From Tubiluchus corallicola (Eukaryota; Priapulida; Priapulimorpha; Priapulimorphida; Tubiluchidae): 64,000 nucleotides of DNA. The stretch's first letter is position 1. Every line of letters starts with the position of its first letter. The stretch spans positions 24,545 to 88,544 of the forward strand of contig JAQGDQ010000459.1 in the NCBI GenBank assembly GCA_030141605.1, read 5' to 3'. This document shows positions 9,328-19,392 of this stretch, one piece after another. The translations under genes and the position numbers were made by a program. The notes under the pieces were generated by a model. It was not told the DNA's origin. It ran no database searches and saw only the letters and a list, made by a program, of their open reading frames with translations.

Positions 9328-11804
9328 TAACATTCTCATGTCCCGCTTGCGAGAAACCTGTCAAACATAACCAAAAGGCTCTAGGATGTGACAACTGTTA
9401 TAGGTGGATTCACCTAAGATGCTCACCGTTATCTGTTGACGATTATAATGACCTGGCTACAGATGATAATGAATGGTTTTGCCATCTTTGTCTACAGTCT
9501 ATTTTCCCATTTAATAATATACCAGATGATGAAGAATTTAAACATATTGCACGTTTTTCAAATATTGGTTCTATCTTGTGCGATTATAACTTAAATCTCT
9601 TTTGCACTGAATCAGATGATAGCAATAATATCACGAATATGGCAGATCCTGATTTAAATTTTTTTAATACACCAAACTTAATACCAAAAAGCAATTACTA
9701 TGATGAAGATCAGTTCACATCTTTGTACAGTAACACTAATTTCAATACACCACTGTCTATGATCCATGTTAATATTCGTAGCCTAAAAGCTAATTTTGAT
9801 TATTTAAATGTATATTTAGAGTCATTAACTATAAGTTTTTCAATTATTGCCTTATCAGAAACATGGCTCCAAGATGATTCAGGAGTAACCATTTCCCTGC
9901 CAGGATATGAATTTGAATGTATAAATCGTAAACACAAATCTGGTGGTGGAGTCGGCTTGCTTATAAGGAAAGACATACCTTATACAGTGAGAAAAGACCT
10001 ATGCCACATCAATGATCCAGACATAGAATCACTTTTCATTGAATTACGCAGCAAGAATAAAAATATAATAATGGGAGTAATATATAGACCGCCTGGTGAA
10101 AATCCTAACCATTTTACAGACAAAATACAGAACACTATGGAAATTGTTAATCGACAAAACAAACATATTTTCTTACTAGGAGACTATAATATAAATTTAA
10201 TAAACCATGCTTCTCACAACGAAACCGGACACTTTTTAGACACAATGCTGACCAATTATCTGTTTCCTACTGTTACAAGACCAACAAGAATTACGCCTTA
10301 TTCAGCAACACTAATTGATAATATATTTACCAATGCACTAGATTATAAGTATAAATCAGGTATTTTTCTAACAGATATAACAGATCACCTCCCAATTTTT
10401 TTAATTATTGATCTCAAAATTGAAACATACAGTAAGGAATACGTGCGCAAACATATTTATAATGTTCATATAAAAAACAAAATTATCCAAGATTTAAATC
10501 AATGTGACTGGTCAGATTTATATTCTGCAACTAATACCGAAGACGCATACAATTTATTTCATACTAAGCTTTCTGATATCTATAACAAACATATTAAACT
10601 ACAGAAAAGCAATAACAATCATCAAGCAGGAAAAAAACCTTGGATTACTACAGCAATTTTAGTAAGTGTTAAGCGGAAAAATAAAATGTATCGTTCTCTG
10701 GTGAACAAGACAAATAATGACGTATCTGAAGTAGAATACAAACGATATAGAAATGAACTTAATACAGTTATAAAAGCATCAAAATGTCAGTATTATAGGG
10801 ATAGATTGATGACAGTTAAAGATAACATAAAAAAGACATGGGATACAATGAAAGAAATTATGCATAAAGAAAGGCAAAATCGATCCATTACGTTGTTCAT
10901 AAACAATAAATTAATTAAAAATAATGTAGAGGTGGCAAATGCTTTTAACGATTACTTTGCCAATATTGGACCAATATTATCAGAACAAATTGAAAACACA
11001 AACGTAAATCCATGTACATATCTTAAAGGTACCTACCGACAAAGCTTTTTTATTAGTGCAGTAACAGAAAATGATATAATAAATACTTGTAAATCGTTTA
11101 AACGGAATAAAGGTCCTGGTAAGGACAAAATGCTACCTAAAGTCGTAATAGACACCATTGACTACATCTGTAAACCTTTGCAATATTTAATTAATTTATC
11201 TTTTCTTACAGGTGAAATACCAACGAAATTGAAAGAATCAATTATTGTTCCTTTGTTTAAATCAGATGATCCCATGTCTCTGAACAATTATAGACCAGTG
11301 TCCTTATTGCCTTTTATATCAAAAATATTAGAAAAAGTTTTTTACAATCAGTTATCTCATTATTTAATAAAAAAAAGAATTCTGAGTAATAAACAATTTG
11401 GTTTCAGAAAAGGTAGCTCCACTGAAATAGCCTTAACAAAAATTATAGAAAATATCATTAATACAGTTGAAAAAAATGGCACATCCTACGGAGTATTTTG
11501 CGACCTATCAAAAGCATTTGATACAGTAAACCATGACATTCTGCTAAATAAGTTGTACTATTACGGTATCAGAGGTTTGCCTCATATGTGGCTAAAGAAT
11601 TATTTAACAGGGCGCACTCAGACAGTAAAATATAATAACGCTTTTTCAGATGTAACACCAACCAAATGTGGCGTGCCCCAAGGATCAGTCCTCGGGCCAC
11701 TACTTTTTTTAATTTATATTAATGACATCAAATTTTGTGTTAAAAATCACAATTTATTTCAGTTTGCTGATGATACAAGCATTTTTTTAGCTTTCATAAA
11801 ATAG
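9324..11804 (+). CDS. LINE ORF2: PHD-like finger, endonuclease, reverse transcriptase (frameshifted 3' end)
   Basis: 826 codons from an ATG overlapping the ORF1 stop. Residues 6-57 form a Cys4-His-Cys3 PHD-like finger (CPACEKPV ... GCDNCYRWIHLRC ... WFCHLC). About 145-365 is an apurinic-type endonuclease: HVNIRSL, ALSETWL, GDYNINL and ITDHLPIF carry the expected Asn, Glu, Asp and final Asp-His. About 540-820 is RT: NNYRPVSLLP, FGFRKGSSTE, CDLSKAFDTVNHD, GVPQGSVLGPLLF and the catalytic FADDT at 814. Twelve codons later it stops (TAG 11802-11804). The remainder continues in another frame. A T7 run at about 11782-11789 is the likely slip site, so this copy is probably inactive. Confidence 0.92.
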   Translation: MITFSCPACEKPVKHNQKALGCDNCYRWIHLRCSPLSVDDYNDLATDDNEWFCHLCLQSIFPFNNIPDDEEFKHIARFSNIGSILCDYNLNLFCTESDDSNNITNMADPDLNFFNTPNLIPKSNYYDEDQFTSLYSNTNFNTPLSMIHVNIRSLKANFDYLNVYLESLTISFSIIALSETWLQDDSGVTISLPGYEFECINRKHKSGGGVGLLIRKDIPYTVRKDLCHINDPDIESLFIELRSKNKNIIMGVIYRPPGENPNHFTDKIQNTMEIVNRQNKHIFLLGDYNINLINHASHNETGHFLDTMLTNYLFPTVTRPTRITPYSATLIDNIFTNALDYKYKSGIFLTDITDHLPIFLIIDLKIETYSKEYVRKHIYNVHIKNKIIQDLNQCDWSDLYSATNTEDAYNLFHTKLSDIYNKHIKLQKSNNNHQAGKKPWITTAILVSVKRKNKMYRSLVNKTNNDVSEVEYKRYRNELNTVIKASKCQYYRDRLMTVKDNIKKTWDTMKEIMHKERQNRSITLFINNKLIKNNVEVANAFNDYFANIGPILSEQIENTNVNPCTYLKGTYRQSFFISAVTENDIINTCKSFKRNKGPGKDKMLPKVVIDTIDYICKPLQYLINLSFLTGEIPTKLKESIIVPLFKSDDPMSLNNYRPVSLLPFISKILEKVFYNQLSHYLIKKRILSNKQFGFRKGSSTEIALTKIIENIINTVEKNGTSYGVFCDLSKAFDTVNHDILLNKLYYYGIRGLPHMWLKNYLTGRTQTVKYNNAFSDVTPTKCGVPQGSVLGPLLFLIYINDIKFCVKNHNLFQFADDTSIFLAFIK

Positions 11805-12583
11805 AAACCAATATTGACTACATAAATACAGTTCTACATGATCTAGCTATATGGTTCAAAACAAATAAACTTTCACTAAATTCATCAAAAACAAAATACA
11901 TTCTGTTTAGATCCCGAAATAAACCAATCCAGGCGAACCACGATTTAATAATAGACCATAAAAGAATTACACGTGTAAAAGAACTGAAATTTCTGGGATT
12001 AATACTGAATGAGCATCTAGACTGGCGACCACATATATTCATGATCAGATTAAAAATATCAAAAAATATAGGTATCATTTCATATATTAAAAACTTTCTG
12101 AACACCGAACATCTTCTAACATTATACAACAGTTTAATATTATCATATTTAAATTACTGCACAACATTATGGGGCTTTACTTATACTACAAATTTAGAAT
12201 GCTTAAGAGTTTTACAACGAAAATTTTTACGTGTCATCTTCAAACTAGACAAAAGGATCACAATTACTACTACACATTTTAAGCAATGTCAAATATTACT
12301 TCTGGATGATGTTATTAATTTTAATGGATGTATATACATGTATAGAACAAACAACAACTTATTTCCAACTTTTTTTGAAAATCCAGTCAAGATAAATGTA
12401 AAAAAATACAATACCAGACATAATGAATATATACCAAGACGTTGTAGAACAAATATGGCGAAACACTTCATTAGCTATATGGGACCAGTCCTATGGAACA
12501 GACTAAGCCGCAATTCGAAATGTAGTCACTCCCTTTTAACTTTTAAAAAAACCGTCAGAAAAGAAATATTTCAAAAGTATTAA
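11805..12583 (+). pseudogene. LINE ORF2 C-terminal remainder, out of frame
   Basis: Continuous open frame downstream of the premature stop, ending TAA at 12581-12583. It starts with NIDYINTVLHDLAIWFKTNK, then KLSLNSSKTKYILF, KFLGLILNEHLDW and LYNSLILSYLNYC, the thumb and C-terminal region that normally follows the RT palm in jockey/CR1-type elements. Moving from the ORF2 frame to this one needs a one-base deletion (or two-base gain). Confidence 0.88.
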
Positions 12584-12788
12584 GAGTAACACAATTTTAG
12601 GCTCAAACTGTATACACCAAAAAATTATTCTGTAATGAAATTTGCACATTATGGTCTATATATAAGTAACTGTGGTAAATACAGTTGTATTTTATATATT
12701 ATATATGAAGTGTATTTATGTGTGTAAAATGTATTGTACTTCTGCAAATTGAGAATAAAATTTGAATTTGAAAATTTGAAAAAAAAAG
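12584..12788 (+). other. LINE 3' UTR and tail
   Basis: AT-rich, ending in AATAAAATTTGAATTTGAA and a short A-run. No stable hairpin could be judged by eye. Confidence 0.6.
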
Positions 12789-13821
12789 AAATGAAACAGT
12801 TTTCGCAAGCAGTAAGAAGTAATTGTATACATATGCTACATCAACAACTTTGCAAAACTGTATTGTCGCAATCAGCTTAACGCTTAAGTAAGAAGAAGTA
12901 AATTCGTTTTGGCACATTTGAGTGTGCCGCCTCTTTTGCACATTGCTCCGTTTGGTTGCTATGGCTTGTTAATATTATTAAAATTTTAATGCAAATCTAA
13001 TCCCTACATCTTGTCATTCGCCATTGTTTCTCATCATATCATTACACTTATTACCTTACAGGCTTTCCTTCCTTTTATCTTGAAACTTTGTTATTCCATT
13101 TTGCCTATTCGGCTCAGACCTTACAAGTTCATCTTCTGATCTGAGCCGATAATTGACTGCGCTGAATTAATCAATCGTTTGGCTATATTTCATCTATTAT
13201 TTTTATGTTATTTTCAAATTGTGAATTTTTGTGTAAGATATTGTTAAATTGTACTTGGCTTTTGGAATAAATAAATTATATTATATTATATTATAAAGAG
13301 GAGAGGGAAGACACGAGTAACTTTCATCAGTTTTTGGTACTGTTCAAACTGAGTCATCATTAAATTGGTAAAAAAATGTTTCAAATCCATTTTTCCATAC
13401 ATTCACTGACAGCACACTACCAAGAACAGGGTCACAAAGAACTACTGTTATCGAATCAGCCATCTTTTTCATGAAAGAAAAACTGTTACTTTAGTAAAAG
13501 ACAGACTGCGTATTACCTGCCCTGTGGCGTTATATTCGGACACACCATTTTGCCCGGTAATTACTTCGTTTTTCCTGCTCATGGAAAACATTTCAATTAC
13601 ATCTATCAACTTTCAACACTATACTACCATACTGTCCGCAACAGCCCATTTTTGTTATTTTCTAAGCCGGGTGACGCACTGCCACGCATTTTTCAGTCCA
13701 ATGATGCAGCACGCCATTTAGTTCTTTCACACTTTAGGTTGTGCTCATCTTGGTAAACGAAATGGGAGTCAACGAACCGCTGAACTATTGAGCGAAATAA
13801 GTGTACTGCTCCCATGGTCAT
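12789..13821. other. Non-coding stretch; possible old retroposon 3' end
   Basis: Around 13130-13290 the sequence passes through GGAATAAATAAATTATATTA and a (TTATA)n tract, resembling the 3' end of an old non-LTR copy. No coding motif was recognised. Confidence 0.4.
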
Positions 13822-14985
13822 ATTCAGTTTCGGGACCGTAAACGTTTGCTGCATCTTGCATGGGTTCATGAAAAGCAGCTCTCAGTAAGCAACAATTGTG
13901 TTATATTTGATAATTTTTGTGGGTTTCTACTCCTCACTAGGGGTGAGCATTCTCTACCAGAAAGCGAATTCGAATCGAACCGAATTTGTGACTTTCGAAT
14001 TCGAATCAAACCGAACTTCAGTGTTTCGAATTCGAACCGAATTCGAATTGCGATTGAACAATTTTCGAACTAGTTTTCGAACCACCAGTAAAAATTAGTC
14101 TTACAAAGATCATGCATATCATTAGATTTTGTTCAGCAATAAAACGACTAGTAATTTGCTTAAAGTTGTGCGCAGAAATAACAACTAAATTGTGTTAATT
14201 GCATGATGTTTCAATCATTTTAATGATCAAGAACAGATGTGATTGAAGTGCTGAATTATTTGAATCTATAGTTTTGGATTCGAATCGAGTTCGAACTAAA
14301 AAAACTCGTTCGAATCGAATTCGAGCGTTCGAATTCGATTCGAACGTTCGAACTCGAACGTTCGATGCTCACCCCTACTCCTCACACAATGGATTTTCAT
14401 GCAAAATTGTATATGTTTACCTTAGACAAATTAAAAATCAATTTTTGACAAATAAATTTAAATAAGCTTTCAGTAACTGCAGTGTTTTCACTGTAACAAA
14501 GTATAGTATCATTTGTGTGAAATTGGCTAATGCAGAAAATTTTAACTGCCCAGCCACAACACTCTGATTCACTTTGGCTTCAAGTCTACTCTATTTTTAA
14601 GGAGAAATTGCTATTAAAAGATGAAGAAACGACCTTAATTTCTCCTTGGCTGATCGATTGGCTTTTCCTGGAACTCTGTACAGCAAATGGTTCCCTTGGG
14701 CTAGCAGGCGATCAATAAGACAGTGTGTACGATCACGCAAGCGTACACCAGACTAAGCTACTCAATAGGCTAAGTTGGAGTGCCTGAAGAGGACATGCTT
14801 GTCTTAATTTTATCCAATTAAATCACTTACAAGTGTTTAAGCAAACAGGGTGATTGGCTAGTCGAGATTCTCCTGAATAAAACACACCCTAATTTGTAAT
14901 CATTTAGTTATGTCTATGCTCATACAGTAATAGAAACATCATAGGTCTTATAAGACCTATTTTGAACGATATGGTCCTGAAGGAG
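13822..14985 (+). mobile_element. TTAA-type (piggyBac-like) MITE, copy A, carrying a nested hAT MITE
   Basis: Body shared with 36380-37085 and, reversed, 34148-34874: TTTGCTGCATnnTGCATGGGTTC at the left and GGTCTTATAAGACCTATTTT then GGTCCTGAAGGAG at the right. The left terminus is degenerate (TTCAGTTTCGGGACCG) and the right TTAA has become TTAT. A hAT MITE is inserted at 13938-14377. No ORF of significance. Confidence 0.75.
13938..14377. mobile_element. hAT MITE, TAGGGGTGAGCA family, copy 1
   Basis: Ends TAGGGGTGAGCA and TGCTCACCCCTA are perfect inverts. The 8-bp flanks CTCCTCAC (13930-13937 and 14378-14385) are identical, the hAT target-site length. The interior near both ends is dense in TTCGAATTCGAA-type palindromes. 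No coding capacity. Confidence 0.92.
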
Positions 14986-15399
14986 TTATAGTGATGAGCC
15001 GAAGCTGTCGGAATGAAATTCGAACTTGCCTACATCACGAAATGTCAGGAAGAATGCGAACCAGGAGTGGGAGTTGATCATTGTTCATCAAGCCGTTAAG
15101 ATTTGTGTAGCATTACCTCTGAGATGAGAGTCAGAGTTGGAGGTACCTTACTGTCGGCTATTGTAAGACTTGTACGAAAGTGTTTAGAAGCCAGCCCAGC
15201 AAGGCAAAAAGAAGTTAAACACTGCAGGTTCCACTTAGCAACTCAAAGTAAATTACTTGTATGCAGAATTATTGAGGAGGCTATAATTAGCTCTTTTATG
15301 CAGAACACTAAGATGAGATTATGATAAAGTCATTGGTTAGATGTAAACAAACTTGACTTATTATTATAGTGGAATTGACTTGGTGGGAATAGTGCTCAC
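14986..15399. other. Non-coding stretch
   Basis: A 73-codon frame at 15103-15324 matches nothing I know. No repeat recognised. Confidence 0.4.
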
Positions 15400-15808
15400 T
15401 AGGGGTGACCTTTTTTACCAAAAAATCGAATTATAATCGAATTCGTGACTTTCGAATATGAATCAAACCGAATTTTGTTATTTCGAATTGATTTTCGAAA
15501 GATTTTCAAACGAGTTTTCGAACCCTCAGTAAAAAGCAATATTAGAAAAACCATGCATAGGCCCTATTACTCGATCTTTTTCTGCAATAAAACCACTAAT
15601 AATTAGTTTAAAAATTTAACACAAAAATCATTACTAAATTGTGCTAATTGTGTGATGTTTAAAACGTTTTAATGACAAAAGAATATATCTGGTTGAAGTG
15701 CTGAATTATTCGAATCTATAATTTTAGGTTCGAATCGAATTCGCATTAAAAACGCCTTCGCATCGAATTAGAACAGAATCGAGCTAGAACGTTCGATGCT
15801 CACCCCCA
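15400..15808. mobile_element. hAT MITE, TAGGGGTGAGCA family, copy 2 (diverged)
   Basis: Same orientation as copy 1: left end TAGGGGTGACC, right end GATGCTCACCCCCA, with shared internal blocks such as GAAGTGCTGAATTATT and CGAATCTATA. The flanking 8-mers (GTGCTCAC and TCCGTAAT) do not match, so it is older or rearranged. Confidence 0.8.
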
Positions 15809-15949
15809 TCCGTAATACGCTCGCAAGCACTCCTTAACATGTCAGTGGCATGCCTGAAGCACGTGGTGCGTCATTTCTTTAAGAAGTCCAAATAACCAAT
15901 CATAACAAACAAATCAGCAGTAAATTCATTGGCAATCTGTGAGCTGTCG

Positions 15950-16058
15950 TCTGGGATACCGGTCGTCGTCGTTTTGAATTTGAAACATTATTCAAAAATA
16001 TTGAATCATTGTTTCTGTCGTCTTTTCATAGTACAGCTACTTTCTGAAGCTAAAAACC
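15950..16058 (+). other. Candidate 5' UTR exon of long reticulon transcript
   Basis: Between the hAT MITE and the large reticulon exon, a donor-like ACC/GTGAGTTG at 16058/16059 follows a CGTCGTCG-containing stretch. The large exon starts at a clear acceptor (17244-17245), so a non-coding upstream exon must exist. This is the best candidate I see, on the splice-site string alone. Confidence 0.25.
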
Positions 16059-17245
16059 GTGAGTTGTTTTTAATTTTTTTCTTTTAAAGGTTGGGACATG
16101 AATAAACGGCTTTGATTTACTTTTAGAACTTTTCAAGTTCCAACAGCACTTTCAATTATTTCTAAGTACTTGTAATTTTGCATGACAATTGGCATATTAG
16201 AATAAAATTAAAAATGAATTATGTAAATAAAAGTGAATAGTTGAGTACATTACCATAGCTACAATTTCGGGTTAAGTTGTTGTTACATTAGTCTAACTAG
16301 TATTAGTTAGAAAAGTTAGGGCAGCTCCAATTGTTTGCGTGTTGATAGTTAACCCTTGAAAACTCGGATTTATTAAAGTTTTACTTAAGATATTTTATTA
16401 AATTGATTTGAAACAATTGAATTTATCGATACGTTGGTATCAGTGGTTTGGACCACATTAAAAAACATTTACTATAGGGATTATATAATAAGGAAAATCT
16501 AAACTTTACAGTCGGCCAGTAAGTTTAGTATCCATTGTCAGGCATCACTGACTTCTACAGTATTATAAATAAAGTGCTGCGTAATTACAATGAACTTAAA
16601 ATAACAGCTGTGGTGGAAACTGTCATGTTGCAGCACCATGAATTGTGTGTTACATACATACCTTTTTGACTTGTATGACTGACAGCTTACAGCATTTGCA
16701 TGAAAACATATGTATGAATCCAGCAGATTTTATTGAGAGTAAAATAATGTGATGAATTGTCTCTGTCTGTTTTTCAAGAATAGTATCGGTATCTCATGAA
16801 TATTTAACTACAGAATTTAAAGAGGTTTTGTCTAATTTTTTGTTTTTTTAAGCAAGAGTTTCTAAACTTAACAACAATAATGAAACAAGTCTAGAACAGT
16901 GGTGACTTGGCCCTATGATAGGTTTGATAATGTTGGTCTGTAACAATGCTTCATGAACATTGCCACATTGCTATTTGTTTAGATTTGAACAAATTGACAT
17001 CACGCAATGCTACCATTACTTGTTTAATTGCTTCAGCTTCATATTGGATTATAGAGGGATTAAGGTCTCTAGTACAAACAGAAAATAATTGTGCACTTAC
17101 ATATTTAATAAGCTGTTTATCAACGGCTAGTAAACTAGCTGTTTTCAGAAACCTTTAATTCATACAAAAAATCATATATTGTAACTCTTTACTTAAGTTC
17201 AAATTTAATGCAATGTCTATTGTTCTTATTCTGCCTCTTTTTTAG
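16059..17245. other. Presumed 5' intron of long reticulon form
   Basis: AT-rich. It ends in the pyrimidine-rich tract and acceptor TGCCTCTTTTTTAG. An upstream in-frame ATG at 17208 lies inside this tract and is not taken as a start. Confidence 0.45.
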
Positions 17246-17252
17246 TTTAATT

Positions 17253-19392
17253 ATGGATGAAAACCTAGAACATGATGTGACACCCCGGCAGCCAGAGCAC
17301 TTGGTGCAAGAAGCCGAACAACCATCTCCTGTAGACTCACTGAGCTCAAATCAAAGTTTTGAAAATATCGAGGTTGAAGAGAAAACTGGAAGTACTTTGC
17401 CAGAATTTGTTGAAGCAGGTGACAACTTAGTTGATTCTCTGGAAGTAGAGAAACCTGAACATACAGACCAACCACTGGCAACAAGCGAGGACATGTCTGA
17501 GCCCGTGACAGAGAAACAAACAGCAATTGTTGATCCTCTTGTGGACTTGATGTCAGAAGGTACTGGTGATGAACAAAATGCCGAGAAAAGTTCTTTTGAA
17601 CCGTCCGAAAAGCCGTTCATTTTAATGGATGAGCCTGTCACCGATGAACTGTCTAGTGCTCTTGATGTAAAACAAGAACCTGAGGAAGAACTAGTAAAAG
17701 AAGAATTTGATCAAGAACCCCAAGAAGAGCCAATCATTACCTTACAACCTGAAGCAGCTGTAAATTATGGTGAGCCCAGTGGTGTTGTACCAGTACACGA
17801 TGCTTTAGCTAGCGGCACTGCACGCTGTCTTTCTAAACCTAATGATTGTCTCATACAACCTTCTGCTCTTGATTCTATCGCTTCTCCTAATGTGGAATGT
17901 AATGCACATTCTCCTATGCAATCTGTTCCGTCTCTGTCGCCTGCTAGTTGTAGTTGCAGTAGTAGTAGTAATGTGCCGGCAGAATCTTCGGACTATTCAG
18001 GACAGACTAGTTCACAGCACGTTTCAGACTTTTTGCCTTCTGAAATTCGGTTGCAAGAAGTTGGTGTAGATACCCCTTTTTACGTAAGTGAGAAGGTTGA
18101 TGAGAAATGTGCACTGCAGGTCACTGATTTAGTACAGTCAGAGGCTGTTGAAGAGCAAGGATTAGCAGAAGAGGGCATGCCGGCTGAAGGCTGGCAAATT
18201 GAACTACCAAGGGACGGTGATAAACCAGATTTAGGGTATTGCGAGCAAGTGTCCGTTGAGCCTGAGGTTGTAGCAGCACAGTCAAAAAAAGAGAAAGTTC
18301 CAAATGATACTGATTTGTCTGCTTTATTAGAAGAGGTTGATCAGTTAATAAGGGGAGCCAGTGAAATGTGTTCACCTGTAAAAGCGAGCACTGACATAGA
18401 TACTGCACCAGACAATTTTAGAAAATTATGGGATACCTCTGAAATGCTTGGGTCACATAGTTTAGCAGAAACAGGAAGTGAAGAAATAGACACTGGTCCA
18501 GACCATTTAGAAACAGTGTGGGATACCACTGAAATGCTTGGGTCATATAGTTCACCTGTAACGGCAAGTGAAGAAATAGAAACTGCTTCAGACCAGTTAC
18601 AAACAGTATGGGGTACCACTGAAATAAGTAAGCCACATGATTTACCAGAAACAGCAAGTGAAAAAATAGGTGATGTTCCAAACCAACCAGAAAGGGTTTG
18701 GGGTATCAGTACTACTAAAACACATGGGCCACATAATTTTTCAGAAACAGCAAGCGAAGAAATAGATACTGCTCCAAACTACTTAGATACAGTTTGGGGT
18801 CCCACTGTAATGCTTGGGCCCTACAATTTTCCAGACACAGCAAGTGAAGAAATCGATGCTGCTGCTAACCAGTTAGAAACATTTATTCATGACCGTGAGT
18901 TAGAACTCCTTGAATCAGAGAAACCAGGTCTTGAATTTGATAAGGGAGAGACAGATTGCACTGATTTGCCAGAGCGTAATTTATCAAAAATGAAAATTCC
19001 ACCTGGGCAGAAAGAAATGCCTGTCATAATTGATTCATTGGGTAAATGTGAATTGGGTGGCAATCAGTCGGAAATCAGTTCATACAGTTTAGAACCATCA
19101 GAAACTGCATGTCCTTTGACCCAAGAAGACAAAGACAATGACGACGTTACTGCTAGCACTGAGTGTTCATTATCCCACTCTCATTTTGTTACAGATTCAC
19201 CCATGTTTGAACCTAACCTTGAAGCCGGTATTGAGCCCCACCCTCCAGCCGAAGAACCCTTTTCCCACGAAGAAATGAATATACCAGCTAGCGTGGAAGA
19301 GGAAGTTGTTGACACTATAGAAGAAAAAGTTCTCCCTGTTATTGAAGCTAAGGAAGAAGTTATATCAGAAGTGAAACACATTGATGCAGAAG
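17253..19392 (+). CDS. Reticulon large N-terminal exon
   Basis: 2140 nt from ATG 17253 (context ATTATGG) to donor GAAG/GTAGGC, ending phase 1. The acceptor TCTTTTTTAG ends at 17245, seven bases before the ATG. Composition: very rich in Glu, Ser, Pro and Thr, no hydrophobic segment, a poly-Ser/Cys stretch around 229-240, and five and a half imperfect 30-residue repeats (residues about 379-543) with core SEEIDTAPxxLxTVWxTTEM. NQSFENIEVEEK near the start resembles an LC3-interacting motif (aromatic-x-x-Ile beside acids); that is only a guess. A large exon in this place is typical of long reticulons such as vertebrate RTN4. Confidence 0.88.

Larger units (their letters stand above)
8839..12788 (+). 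mobile_element. Non-LTR retrotransposon (LINE), jockey/CR1-type superfamily, 5'-truncated
   Basis: Order: truncated ORF1 with three zinc knuckles, ORF2 with PHD-like finger, EEP endonuclease and RT, then an AT-rich 3' UTR ending in AATAAAATTTGAATTTG and a short A-run (to about 12788). The 5' end is lost where the sequence meets the GA array. ORF2 carries one frameshift just after the FADD box. Most of the coding sequence is otherwise intact, so the insertion is probably young. PHD-EN-RT architecture is known in CR1-like clades; the clade here is an inference. Confidence 0.9.

Noticed and set aside
17208-17252. Upstream ATG giving a hydrophobic leader to the large reticulon exon
   Set aside because: These codons lie in the pyrimidine tract and acceptor of the exon; reticulons have no signal peptide, so ATG 17253 is preferred.
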